Notes under the pieces: generated by a model
Told to the model about the DNA's origin: nothing
The model's input: the letters and a program-made list of their open reading frames with translations, nothing else
Database searches by the model: none
Program-made: the position numbers and the translations under genes
Part shown: positions 11,543-21,900 of the stretch, piece after piece
How positions within the stretch are numbered: position 1 is the stretch's first letter
Layout of the letters: every line of letters starts with the position of its first letter
Source: Calycina herbarum
Taxonomy: Eukaryota > Ascomycota > Leotiomycetes > Helotiales > Pezizellaceae
NCBI GenBank assembly: GCA_001414485.1
Contig: LLEY01000007.1
Location: forward strand, 186,001-250,000
DNA length: 64,000 nucleotides
Direction: 5' to 3'

Positions 11543-14524
11543 CTATTCCCCCATCAAATCCAAATAAGCATCCCTCTCACTCTTGGTATCTTTCCCACAC
11601 AACCCCTCCCCATCCCCACCATCAACAGCATGGTATCTAACCTGCATCCTAGGCTGCTCATGTTTAAACTGCACAACATTTTTATATTTGATCACGTCTG
11701 CTTGACCCGAAAGAGTTTCCGTCGCAACCTCCAACCGCTTACGAACCATATGAGCCACGAGTTTTCTCCGCCCGTCTCCGCGGACGAGGGCGGAGAGTTG
11801 GGAATCGAGTTTATCTCTAGTTTCCATGTCGAGAGCGAGGCTGGATTCTTTCTCTTTGATCGCCATTACTTCATCTGCCCTTGGACCGATGGATTTCTCG
11901 GGCGTTGGTTCATCGCCTTGAGCCATCTCATAACGGAATCTTCGTAGGTCGATAATTTCCTGCATCGTCAATCGATCCTTCAATTTCCTCTTCTTCATCA
12001 TCTCTTTATCCTCCTTAATTTTGGGCCGCATACTCCTTTCAGTTTCCCGCTTCCTTAGCCGTTCCTTGAATTCCTTCCTCTTTTGCCTCTTCTTGGATTC
12101 CTTCTTGGTGAGTAGCTCCTCTGTGGTTTGCAGGCTCCGTGGTTTAAAAGGCTTCTCGTGCGTGTGACGAGTCACCTTCAACTGGGACGGATAATTCGAA
12201 GGTGCGAATCTGAAAGTCTTTGTTACTTGGCCAATGGATGTTTTCATGGTGAATCTATTATGAAATTCGATAATTTCAATGGTTGATTCGATCAGCTCGG
12301 TAGCTGAACTGATCCATTTTGCCCGTGCTTCTATTCTGGCCTCGATGCCGTTGATTCGAATCCAACGATCGGTGGTTTCACGTATGCTGGCACGGGTTTT
12401 CAGCTCGACAAGTTTTCTTAGAAGGTACGAAGCCTCCTGAATGCTTCCTGGCTCAACTGGTTCGCAACCAAGCTCATTGAATTTCGAGGTTGATGTGTTT
12501 TCGGGTTTTACCACAAGAGACGTGTCGGGACCGAATTCGTTGGATTTCAAGGGTGGTTCTCCAGCAAGAGCCCTGTCGTTAATCTCATCGGAATTCAAGG
12601 CCGGTAGGGTGTCTTGTTGTACCGCCAGTTCTTCGTCATTTAAATCCGACTCCAAAATCGAGTCAAGGTTTCTGGAACGCTGGATATCTTCGGCAGCTTG
12701 GTTTTTCATATGCTCCATCATGCCTCGCAGAGCATCCCAAGATAGATAAGGGTGTAAGACAGGTTCAAGATCGCCCTTTGGATCGATCCCGCAAAGGGAC
12801 AAGAGTTGATACATATCCAATCGAACAGCCCGATTGAATTTCAAGATTGATTTCGTCCTTCCATCATCCCAGTACATCAAAATACCCTGTAGGAGCTTGG
12901 CAGCTGTTTTGTAATCATTGACAGCCACAGTGACTTTGATTAGTAGATGGATGCTCTCAGGAAACACAGTTTGTGCCTCTCGAATTGCAGCTCGAATGGT
13001 ACGCGCAGCATCCCCGAGTTTGAACAAGACAATTGACCCTCTAATGAGGGCTTCGAAAATTGTCGGAGATCTGGAGTACTTTTCACTTAACCAGCCGTTA
13101 CGATGGCAAAGTTTGGTTTTGGGTGAAAATGCCCAATCCTGGACATCCTTCTCCTCCGCCAGTTGCCAAAGTCCCTTTCTCTTGACGTGCATGTCTCTAC
13201 CTTCCGGATCCACTGCCCTCATGCGCCGGATTACCAATCGAAACCCGTGGCTGTCTCGTTTGGCGGTATAATGGTCGAGGATAAGTTTGACCGCATTGTC
13301 ATTGAGTAGCATCTTACTGTCATCAAGTAGAGAATCTACTACAGCTTGAGCAAGATGATGTTGTTGCAATCGGGTAAGTTGATCGATTAGAATATTGTAT
13401 GTTTCAATATTTGGTGGGGCACTTGCAACCAACAGGTTGTAGCAAACCTTTCCAACCGTGGTTTGAATATGACCTTGATCTCCGGGGGTTACCTTGGCCA
13501 ACAATTGACTCATGGCACTGTGTAGAGTGCTGCGTTCTTTAGACACCTCCTCGTCTGTTTTCCATGAATAAATTGGCGATTGCACAAATCTGTTCCTCAG
13601 TCCGATCAATAGTTTGGCTATCTCTTCCGTTTCTTCTCCCATGTGAAATTTCCTTGGGATCGCAACCAAAGTGCCGTCTTTCAGACATGCAAGTTTGCCT
13701 CGGTGGAGAATCTGGTCCACAAGTCTTTGAATCATTGCCTCCATTTTCCGTAAATGAACATCGCTTCTAGGTGCCCGATGCTCGATTTGTTCGGAACTCT
13801 GCTCTCGTAATTCGTCTCGGCCAGATACACTGTTCTTGCTCATCCAAAGAGCCATTTCCATACTCTCTGACTGAACCTCCAAACAGCCTTCCCATACTTG
13901 AACAGATTCGGAATTTGTACACTCGGATTCGGTCTCGGAAATCGTGGCCATGTCCATTTTATTTGTATTCCAAGCATTGTAAACGTGGTTCCAGGAGGCC
14001 GAGCCCGTGTCATGTTTATGATTGAGCGATTCGAGGTTGGCTTTTGTATGCTGAGGATAAAGATACCTGTTGATCACTCCTTCCATCTTGCCTGTGCCTA
14101 CCCTTCGTACATAATTCGACTCGGTATCCGTCACCCCATCATCTTTGGTTGCTGGCTCCGAAGTATTCTCAAGTTGCGACTCTTTCCCAAGGCCCGCAAT
14201 TACTTGATCCCAATTAGTCACTTCCTTGTCCACCTGGTCTTTCATTGACGGTTCCGGTATATTTCTCACAGACTTCCCAGCCTTGACATCTGCGATCGCC
14301 TGGTCCCAATCCCTCGTTCTGTTTTCCTTCACCCGGGCATCTGCAATTGCAGCCGTAGCTAGAATCGAGGAGTAACATGCTGTAATAAATTCCCCTGCTG
14401 TTACCTTGCGCCTTCGTATTCCTGCCGTGGCGGTTCGTCGACCGAGAGCTATCGTAGAGTGTAGGCAGGAGCTACATTGGCAGGATGACCTGATCTGCGC
14501 AGTTCGAGACCAAAGGTTTTGCAT
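11543..14524 (-). CDS. Large mitochondrial PPR-like protein
   Basis: Single uninterrupted exon of 993 codons. The N terminus is basic and Ser/Arg-rich with no early acidic residues, consistent with mitochondrial import. At residues 371-405 PNIETYNILIDQLTRLQQHH followed by LAQAVVDSLL has the form of a pentatricopeptide (PPR) helix pair, with further helical repeats around it. A repeated WDQAIADVKAG / WDQVIAGLGK motif occurs near residues 73 and 104. About residues 800-900 are strongly basic with heptad-like charged runs (KKESKKRQKRKEFKERLRKR), a likely coiled coil or RNA-binding region. Ascomycete PPR proteins of this size usually act in mitochondrial mRNA maturation or translation; the exact target cannot be told. 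The upstream 14525-14819 region serves this gene and the CZIB-like gene as a divergent promoter. Confidence 0.75.
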   Translation of the reverse strand: MQNLWSRTAQIRSSCQCSSCLHSTIALGRRTATAGIRRRKVTAGEFITACYSSILATAAIADARVKENRTRDWDQAIADVKAGKSVRNIPEPSMKDQVDKEVTNWDQVIAGLGKESQLENTSEPATKDDGVTDTESNYVRRVGTGKMEGVINRYLYPQHTKANLESLNHKHDTGSASWNHVYNAWNTNKMDMATISETESECTNSESVQVWEGCLEVQSESMEMALWMSKNSVSGRDELREQSSEQIEHRAPRSDVHLRKMEAMIQRLVDQILHRGKLACLKDGTLVAIPRKFHMGEETEEIAKLLIGLRNRFVQSPIYSWKTDEEVSKERSTLHSAMSQLLAKVTPGDQGHIQTTVGKVCYNLLVASAPPNIETYNILIDQLTRLQQHHLAQAVVDSLLDDSKMLLNDNAVKLILDHYTAKRDSHGFRLVIRRMRAVDPEGRDMHVKRKGLWQLAEEKDVQDWAFSPKTKLCHRNGWLSEKYSRSPTIFEALIRGSIVLFKLGDAARTIRAAIREAQTVFPESIHLLIKVTVAVNDYKTAAKLLQGILMYWDDGRTKSILKFNRAVRLDMYQLLSLCGIDPKGDLEPVLHPYLSWDALRGMMEHMKNQAAEDIQRSRNLDSILESDLNDEELAVQQDTLPALNSDEINDRALAGEPPLKSNEFGPDTSLVVKPENTSTSKFNELGCEPVEPGSIQEASYLLRKLVELKTRASIRETTDRWIRINGIEARIEARAKWISSATELIESTIEIIEFHNRFTMKTSIGQVTKTFRFAPSNYPSQLKVTRHTHEKPFKPRSLQTTEELLTKKESKKRQKRKEFKERLRKRETERSMRPKIKEDKEMMKKRKLKDRLTMQEIIDLRRFRYEMAQGDEPTPEKSIGPRADEVMAIKEKESSLALDMETRDKLDSQLSALVRGDGRRKLVAHMVRKRLEVATETLSGQADVIKYKNVVQFKHEQPRMQVRYHAVDGGDGEGLCGKDTKSERDAYLDLMGE

Positions 14525-14819
14525 ATTAGACGCATGCTGGATGTATGAGGGTTCGTGGTAATTGGAATTGTCGCGTCGCCCAATTATTTAACAACTTGAA
14601 TTGGAGCTAGCGGATGAGGGGGAGGGGGGCATTTTGAGGATTCGAGGTTGGATTGGAGAAACAACGGGGTGGACGAACCTTCCGATGTTTGAAAGTCTTG
14701 CTTGCCGCTTTAAAAGGCTTAGAAGCCGGGGTTATTCCGTGGAAGCCTCCAAAATGAGATTCAGATACCAACCTCATCTCTCATCAACAACATAAAACTC
14801 GGAAACCAAGACCGCATCT

Positions 14820-15528
14820 ATGTTGACCCTTACTCTTACTGCTGAGCTTAACGGGTTTGTATTGTAACTGTGTGGTATTGAGTGCTTGCTAACACTCACA
14901 TAGCGTTACCGACTTGAGACCCGATGACACCCCCGAAAATCCCTTTTGGTACACTTTCAAAGTCCAGTGTACATCTTGCAGAGAGATTCATCCAAACTTT
15001 GTCTCTGTTAGTAGATTTGTAAGTTAAAATATGGAATCCTTGTTTCACCCAACTCGGATTGACCAGAGCACAGGAAGCAAATGAAATGAGTGGTAGTCGA
15101 GGGGAAGCCAACTTTGTCTGGAAGTGTAAATCATGCAAGGTATTTCCGCCTTCACTTCTCGGTTCTTCAAGTGCATGAGACTGGATTAGTGGTAATAACT
15201 TCTACAGAGAGAATCTTCTGCAACTATCAAGATACCACCAATCCCATACGAGCAAGCCTCTCCCCCAACACGCCAAAAGGTCATCGAATTTGACTGCCGT
15301 GGACTTGAATTTACGGAGTTCAAGCCAGAGGTAAGTCAAAGTCAAAATTCATAGATAATTCCGAAGTTCTGACAAAATCTCTAGGGAGAATGGCTCGCAA
15401 CTGGTCTAGAGTCAAACAGCAAATTTACAGCTATTGAGCTCGATGATGGAGAGTGGTTTGACTATGACGAGAAGGCGGGGGATGAAGTTAGTATCAAGGA
15501 ATTGAAATGGGAAATTCGGAGGAATTGA
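14820..15528 (+). CDS. CXXC zinc-binding protein, CZIB/UPF0587 (DUF866) family
   Basis: Proposed exons 14820..14854, 14904..15010, 15069..15139, 15208..15330, 15385..15528, giving 159 residues, about the length of the human relative (160). Two CXXC pairs are visible, VQCTSCREIHPN and WKCKSCKRE, expected to bind one zinc ion, plus the family blocks GVTDLRP, FWYTFKVQC, EMSGSRGEANFVW, EFDCRGLE and WFDYDEKAGDEVSI. Function of the family is poorly defined. The exon 2/exon 3 junction is uneasy: a perfect GTAAGT donor at 15019 would put exon 3 out of frame and lead to an early stop, while a weaker GTAGAT donor at 15011 with acceptor CAGAG at 15068 keeps the frame. I used the latter. Confidence 0.8.
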
Positions 15529-15726
15529 TGGGTTAGTTAAAATGGGCTCAATGAAGTAAAGATGATCCAAAGATGATCCTCACGACATATCGAAATCTTC
15601 AATGTGACATCCACAACAATCAACCACAGGGTCAACAAGATGAATTGCAAAGTGATTTGTACAAAGTATATTTTTCAAAATACAATTTCGTGACCGACTG
15701 GCTGAAATATAAACACCTCCTGAGAA

Positions 15727-16353
15727 CTATGCCTCCTCGGTCTTGACATGAATTCTCAGTCCCTTTCCAAGCGTGATCTCGTCCGAAAGAAAGAACTTCA
15801 TTCCCTTATAGGAAGCCTTTCGCTCCCCACCACCCCCAACTAGCCGAATTGAAGAATTTTCCTTAACTGGTCCTCGAATATCAAGAGTGTTAAATTCGTT
15901 TTCACCTGACTTCTGACTGACTCTAAACCTATGTCTATGGTCTTGAGGATGATGGTTAGGATCATTCGCCTCCACACCCTTAAAAGCTGGGTTCTTCTGA
16001 TAACTAGTGCTGAATCCCGATTGATCGAATGGCATTGTGACTGTTGCTACAGCTGCACGGGTACTTTCGTCATGTACCTTGAGGCGGAACTTGATTCCCT
16101 CTTTTTCGGTTAGGGTCCATTTGAAGTTCCCTTTGAATCCGGTGTCTTCGATGTCGTACTTGGTGTCTGCCTTGAAAGTTTCGCTATCTTTTAGAGCTCT
16201 GGGTGTATCTTCGTTGCTGAGAATGGCAAACCATTGTTGGACTTGCGTGAAGTTTCTGGTTGGTTTTGGCTTCGATGAACCGGACTTTGAAAGGCCCTTA
16301 GGGTTACCCTTAGAGCTTTTACTCTGCCAGTCTTTTGCTGAACCGCGAAACAT
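15727..16353 (-). CDS. Hypothetical protein, 208 residues
   Basis: Single exon, ATG at 16353. I do not recognise a family. The first 35 residues are rich in Ser, Lys and Gly and look disordered; from about residue 36 (FTQVQQWFAILSNED) the sequence looks folded, with alternating polar and hydrophobic residues that suggest beta strands (GNFKWTLTEKEGIKFRLKVH, AAVATVTMPF). No signal peptide or membrane segment. No stop interrupts it and base use matches its neighbours, so a real gene is likely. Confidence 0.6.
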   Translation of the reverse strand: MFRGSAKDWQSKSSKGNPKGLSKSGSSKPKPTRNFTQVQQWFAILSNEDTPRALKDSETFKADTKYDIEDTGFKGNFKWTLTEKEGIKFRLKVHDESTRAAVATVTMPFDQSGFSTSYQKNPAFKGVEANDPNHHPQDHRHRFRVSQKSGENEFNTLDIRGPVKENSSIRLVGGGGERKASYKGMKFFLSDEITLGKGLRIHVKTEEA

Positions 16354-17023
16354 AATGGCAAGCTCTTACTGATAGATAGAAGTTGGTTAAAAGAGAAGCT
16401 GGATAGATTTCCAATGATGGTGTAAATATTATCGTTGGTTTGAAATATTTTCAGGGAGGTTGTTTATTCAAATTCAAAGAAATCCCTTTGTCTTGCTTTG
16501 AGTAAAGTTCTCGCGATACCAAAATAAAGTGAAGGGGACATAGGTACAAAGGAGTACGAAGAATGCTGAAAACAGCAAACTTTACAACAAAGCCCCCATC
16601 ACTTGACAAGAGCACCGGAATACATCAAGATAAGCAGTGAAATCTGAAGAGACTCGGGTAATAGAAGTGGAATAGGAATGGAATAGATAGAAGGTAAGCT
16701 GGAAACAAAATAAAAGTGACAAACTTGGTGACAGTGAATGTTTTTTTGAACAAAGAGGCAGTTCATAGGATGAGCATGACTTCAACTTCCATTTTAACTC
16801 TATCTTGGATGCATTTCGTCTTCAAAGAATTCCTTGATAAGAAGAATTAATGAATTGTAAACTTCAATATACTAGTAATCTTGTATATAAAAGTGGTGCC
16901 AGCTGTGATTCGTCCAAAGGTGGGGTGGATCTCGCTAAATTTGCATCCCATCTTTCGCTGACTGCCGGAGGTGCATCAAGGACAACATTGAACCAACAGC
17001 ATACGAATTCAAGCCATATAATT
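16354..17023. other. Divergent intergenic region, 670 bases
   Basis: Lies between the 5' ends of the unknown 208-residue gene (-) and the DPH7-like locus (+). No gene supported. It must hold both promoters; no specific site was identified. Confidence 0.45.
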
Positions 17024-18500
17024 ATGGATACCATCTCAAGTACTTCCAAAAATTGCGTGGCCTTTCCAATCTCGAATCAAGCACCAACATGCCTTTCTTT
17101 CATCGCAATTTCACCAGATCATTTCGTTGTCAGCTCTCGCGCATGGAATGATGCGACAATAGACCCCTTTGATGTCGCCACATTTTTATCAACAGGACCC
17201 GGTCTTTTGACACTATTTAAGATATCACCACAGTTGGATGCAATGTGAGAGACCTCCATATCAAGTCGTAACCAAAACTTATTTTTCCAAAAGAACGGTA
17301 GTCCAATCCTTGACTACGCCATCAGCGATTCTCTCACTTCACGTTTCGATATCCAGAATAGTTACTGGAATCATAGACGGCCGTATCCAGACATATGATA
17401 TTCACATGACCAATGGACAATTATCACTTCAACCAGAAAAAGACCACGCTTTCTTTTCACCCACTACAGCAATAACTTCCGTTCAACACCACCCAACTTT
17501 GTTGTCCAACCTCGTTTGCACTACTAGCTTGGGAGGAGTCCATCTTCTTCGACTTCCTCGTTCCAAACGCAGACCCGTGGAAGCGTGTTTGAGGAATGAA
17601 GATGGTCTTTTGCCTTCGCATCATCCCCATCCTGCTTGGGCTACAGCATGGACACCATTACCCGGCCCCGGAAGAGAAGTCAGTACAGATGAGGGTCAAG
17701 GTCTCTACACTGTCGGCGACGATGGAGTAATAAGAAACGTTTCTTGGACTATTACTTCGAGTTTTCTCAGCAACGAGGAAAGGAATTGTGACCAGCCACC
17801 CACCAATGTCCATGAGGGTTTAGGAATCACTGGTATTGCAAATCTAATGGTCCCTGGTTGTATGGAGGGAAGAGATACTGTGGTTACCACCGGCCGAGAT
17901 TGAACTGTAAGAATAGTAGACTTATTCACAAACGGTGGTCGACGTGGGTGTGTTCTCACTACACTACAACTGAATGATAAAGGCACATGGGGTGTAAAAT
18001 TAATTGGAAAGCCGCATGTACCAGATGAGGACTTGGAAGATCGGTTGGTCAGAAATGAGCTTGAAGATATTGAGCTCATGAAGCAAATTGAAGCCGGGGA
18101 AATAGACCTTGAGGGTGATGACGAGGAAATGGAAGTGGACCAGGAGGAAGAAATGTACGAAGAGGGGGACGACGACGAGCCTTTCGATGCTGATGAATAT
18201 GGAGAAAGCATAAATCATGGACCATGGGTCAAACCTCGAAGTTATACACTTCTCGTCGGTTCTCTCGAGGTTGGACCTACCCTAGTAGTGGCAGAAAGTT
18301 CACAGGGTCTAGAAACTGAAAACTGGAATGGAAGAAATTGGAATATGCGGAAACTTGCTACTTTTGGCGACCATCTGGGAGAGAAAGGGTTGGTTTTCGA
18401 TGCATACTTGTACGAAGATAGAATCATCGGAGCTAGTGTGAGTTTAACGGCCAGCAATGGGATACCTACTGCCAAAGTGTGCATGTGGGAGAGTAGATAA
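17024..18500 (+). pseudogene. WD-repeat protein resembling diphthine methyltransferase (DPH7/RRT2), interrupted
   Basis: DPH7 hydrolyses the methyl ester of diphthine in eEF2 during diphthamide synthesis. Seen: an N-terminal segment from 17024 (APTCLSFIAISPDHFVVSS, then a GLLTLFKI strand) that meets TGA at 17246; similarity continues in the +1-shifted frame from about 17238 (AILSLHVSISRIVTGIIDG, AWATAWTPLPGPG, GLYTVGDDGVIRNVSW) to an in-frame TGA at 17901-17903; the same frame goes on to 18500 (TVRIVDLFTNGG, GTWGVKLIGKP, an acidic loop, YTLLVGSLEVG, AKVCMWESR). The pieces together read as one seven-blade WD protein. No GT-AG intron of acceptable length removes either lesion. Either a decayed gene or two assembly errors; DPH7 identity is tentative, the WD fold more secure. 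Confidence 0.6.
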
Positions 18501-18561
18501 GGTGGAAATCTGCAACAGTCTAGCACAACATACAAGCACTTTTGCATTTCTCGCATATTAT

Positions 18562-20333
18562 TTAGAAGGCTCCCACTCCGTCACTGACCTTTCCATTCAA
18601 ACTCGGGCACCTTGAATCGTATACTTGCGGAGACACAAATGAGGCTGTGGTCTCGTTGTTATATCCCAACCTCACCAATGTCTCAGCACTCGAATTCTCG
18701 TACAGTGGCCATCCATAGGCCGACAACCCAATTTTCGGATCTTTTGCAAATGCAGCCCATGCCTTCATCACATAACGACTGGTTGTTTCTTCGATGTATG
18801 TGTTCTCAATCAATGACACATCTTGAGCTGTTCCAAGAACCATCTCAACATCACTTCCATGATATGCGCCACTTCCTGGATACAGACGCAAATTGGACCA
18901 GTCCCCGAAATACCTGTACCTCCAAGTTGGAACGGAAAACTCCACATGATGGGCAGTCTCGATGGCAGTAGCACAAGTAAAACTTTCCAATTCAAAAACT
19001 TCCCACTGGGCATCTGTAAGGTTTGAATTTTGTGCAAATGCTCCAATTTTGTAAAATCCCGGTTCATTATGAGTATTCCCAGCCAAGTAAGGAAGTTTTG
19101 CGAATTCCCCTGCAATGGCCAATTCCTTGTAACCACTGACTGAAAATACCGTGATGTTGTCAACTGTTGGTTGGAAAGGAGGAGGTGGTCTCGCTCCAAC
19201 TGCCTCGACTGGTACTTTTGCAATGGCTCCGAGAATGGCTGTGATATTTTGTGTTTTCATACATGGAACTGCATCTTCAGTGGAACCACAACCGAGCAGT
19301 TCTGAAGCGTAGAAAAAGTGTTTGGTGTTGATAGCTTCAGTATTAGGCTCGAAGCTTGCTGCTGTTCCAGAGTGAGATATTAGTCCTGCAACTATTGGAT
19401 CCGATTTCCACGCGTAAGAATGGTAGTCCACTGCAACCCCACCAGCGGATTGACCCAAAATTGTCATTTTCAATGGATCGCCCCCGAATCCGGCAATATT
19501 TTGACGGAGCCATTCTAATGCAAGACGCTGATCGAGTAGTCCAACATTTTGTGTCAAACCTGGAGCACCCGAGAATCCGAAGATGTTGATTCGATAGCTA
19601 TTTTGAACGTTGGAAAGAAGTCTTTGAGTTTCCCCGAGTATTTGAGGACTCACTTGATAGTCACGATAATTATATCTTCCGAATCTGCCAGGTATTGACC
19701 TTGGTAGAACGGACTATTTGCACTTCCAAGCGTAAATCCTTTTGAAAAGTTAGTCGGGGACTTAATAACTCCGCTGAGAGAATAAACTCACTTCCCCCAT
19801 GAAGCCACACTAGCACAGCTTTGGATTTCAGACCATTGGATTTTGCCCAGATGTTCAATTTCAAACAGTCTTCTCCCTGTGGCTTATGTTCTCCGCCTGT
19901 GAACAAAGAAAATATACGATCGAAATTGACTGTTTTGTTTGGGTATGCTACTGGACTCGTGGGATTGCTGGGGCAATCACTTCAAAAGGTTAGACCCACT
20001 TTTCCTGTTTTTAAAGGACAGAACTTACACAGACTACGATCATTCATGTCAGTCAATTGGTCAGATTTCAGACTTACTGGATTTTTGACTTACATAACCG
20101 GAAGTATTGAATAATGTGGTTGAAGAATAGGCTAGAGGAGGTTCGAATCTTAGGTTTGCAACTGGAGCTTGAGCATACGGGATTCCTAGATATTCCGACA
20201 CCTGTGTTCGATTTCTGGCTGGGTGACCGATTACCAATCCACTGGTAGTCTTAACAGCTTGTCCTACTCCAGAAGCCGTGGATATAGAAAGTGACCATGA
20301 GAACGTAAGCGCAAGAGAGAACTTCATGGCCAA
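18562..20333 (-). CDS. Secreted type-B carboxylesterase/lipase
   Basis: Exons complement(18562..19597, 19654..19738, 19792..19979, 20029..20033, 20094..20333), 517 residues. Hydrolase of the alpha/beta fold acting on carboxylic esters outside the cell. Seen: signal peptide (MAMKFSLALTFSWSLSISTA), SEYLGIPYAQAPVANLRF, EDCLKLNIW, WLHGGRFTLGSANS, NYRINIFGFSGAPGLTQNVGLLDQ (in two parts), nucleophile elbow GQSAGG with the catalytic Ser, THNEPGF with the acidic residue, and AYHGSDVEMVLG with the catalytic His. Several N-x-S/T sites fit secretion. Exon 4 in coding order is long; exon 2 is only 5 nt (TCTGT between ATCGTAG and GTAAGT), needed to link the phase-0 end of exon 1 to the frame of exon 3 (DCPSNPTSP). 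Substrate unknown. Ends 62 bases from the DPH7-like locus, convergently. Confidence 0.88.
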
Positions 20334-21045
20334 GAAGACTTTATTGAGAACTACGGAAGTTTAAGGAAACCCCCTCTAAGTACCACGAGAGCTGGGTCCA
20401 GAACTGAGGATGATTTATCACTATCGCCGAACGGCAATTGAAGGTGGGATATCTGTGGATGGTCGTCCCAATTCCCTCCACTTTTCGGTTGAACAAAATG
20501 GACCAGAAGAGTTGTAGATTCCAAAAATGGGGAAAGAGGAGAACTCAGCTCCCCTGAAGTGATACCAGATTTGCTACTGGTGGTAATACTGTGCGAGTCG
20601 CACCGGGTAACACTGCAGTCCATAAGCGAGCCAATGAGGAGAAGATCAACCTACACTTGATACTAAAAATAGGACAAGGGAATTAATCAATTCAATTCCC
20701 ATTTAACAACATGTAAACAAGCCCAGAGGGTTTGCTGGAAAACAAAGAAGGAGAATGCGTAACAATAAAAACACTTAATGGCACAGTAGAAAAACAAGGT
20801 TACTAAACTTGTTTCTCCAATCCACGGTAGAGAACTCAAAGTTCTAATTGGATGATTAGGAGAAGGTCTGTTAAAATACCGAAACAAGACTTCAATTGCA
20901 CTTGTACAGACGCAGAGAACATTTATAGTGTTTGGGAATATGGTTGGTTTTGCCGTCCTTATTTCCAATTTCTTTTCAACTCCGTACCTCACCACATCCA
21001 CTGCATTATATCCACACCACACACCACACATTCCCACCTTCCAAC
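20334..21045. promoter_or_regulatory. Divergent promoter region, carboxylesterase (-) and acidic protein (+)
   Basis: About 710 bases between two diverging start codons. Contains no supportable gene (a 90-codon frame on the minus strand has no recognisable features). No single regulatory site identified. Confidence 0.4.
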
Positions 21046-21573
21046 ATGGCTGACTTGCCGGAAACTCACTTGTCGGAGAAGGAGACCCTTGAGGGAATCG
21101 AGAGACTTAGAAAGAAGTTGGAGGAGCACCCCATGGTATTTGGGCCATTTACCGACGAGGATCTGAGACGCCGTCTCATCCTCTGTGCTGGTGATGTTTC
21201 TTTCGCGGAATTCAAATACGAAGGGGAAGTTGAATTCCAATTAGATAAACTGGTTTCGGAAGTAGGCAAACAGATTCCTCACCGGTTTACTCGTAAGGAA
21301 ATACTTTACGCACTAGATCTATCTATGCACGATGTCAATGGAGCGGTGCTTTGGCTCAAGGCCCCGGGACCCACGTTCGATGGAGTTGAAGAGCAGTTTG
21401 AAGAAGACGGGGAAGGGGAAGAAGGGGAAGAGGAAGAAGGGGAAGAGGAAGAAGGGGAAGAGGAAGAAGGGGAAGAGGAAGAAGGGGAAGAGGAAGAAGG
21501 GGAGGAGAACACGGAAAGAGAAGAGGAGGAGGAGACACCCTCCTTGGGTGATTGGGAGTATAAATATGTCTAA
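21046..21573 (+). CDS. Small acidic protein with a Glu/Gly minisatellite tail
   Basis: 175 residues, single exon; the ATG at 21046 has the favourable context CCAACATGGC and follows a CA-rich leader. Residues 1-115 look folded and helical (KETLEGIERLRKKLEEHPMV, EDLRRRLILCAGDVSFAEF, RFTRKEILYALDLSMHDVNG), ending with a segment like a UBA/DNA-binding helix bundle, but I do not recognise a family. Residues from about 120 are nearly pure Glu and Gly, encoded by a 15-nt tandem repeat, and the end (TPSLGDWEYKYV) is unique. Function unknown. Confidence 0.65.
   Translation: MADLPETHLSEKETLEGIERLRKKLEEHPMVFGPFTDEDLRRRLILCAGDVSFAEFKYEGEVEFQLDKLVSEVGKQIPHRFTRKEILYALDLSMHDVNGAVLWLKAPGPTFDGVEEQFEEDGEGEEGEEEEGEEEEGEEEEGEEEEGEEEEGEENTEREEEEETPSLGDWEYKYV
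21413..21510 (+). repeat. 15-nt minisatellite (EGEEE repeats)
   Basis: At least five near-perfect tandem units of GAAGAAGGGGAAGAG, preceded by a partial unit, all inside the reading frame and a multiple of three, so unit gain or loss would keep the protein in frame. Confidence 0.9.
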
Positions 21574-21636
21574 AAATCTTTTTTAGGTCTAATTTCTTCT
21601 TTCCGTTTATCCCAGTATCCAGCTGAGTAAAAAGCT

Positions 21637-21900
21637 GATTATCAAGGTGGCAAACAGACATGAAACAAAACGTTAGAGTGCTTATAGAAGCTAGTGTTCT
21701 TAATAGGGGAACACCTCTACATGATTTCGTCCAAACCCTACAAAAAAATCCCACCTAGTCTTTTCCTTACCCCCCTCAAACCACTCATCAAGGTGGCACC
21801 TAGACTTAAGCGAAACGGTAGAGTGATTAGTAGCTTGTGTTCTTAATAGGAGAACACTTCTGCAGGATTTCGTCCAAAACCTCCAAAAAAAGCCCGCCTT
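21637..21900. repeat. Imperfect direct duplication of about 115 bp
   Basis: The segment from about 21637 (ATCAAGGTGGCA...TTAGAGTG...TGTTCTTAATAGGGGAAC...GATTTCGTCCAAA) recurs from about 21784 with scattered substitutions, 147 bases downstream. Both lie just 3' of the acidic-protein gene. Confidence 0.75.
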
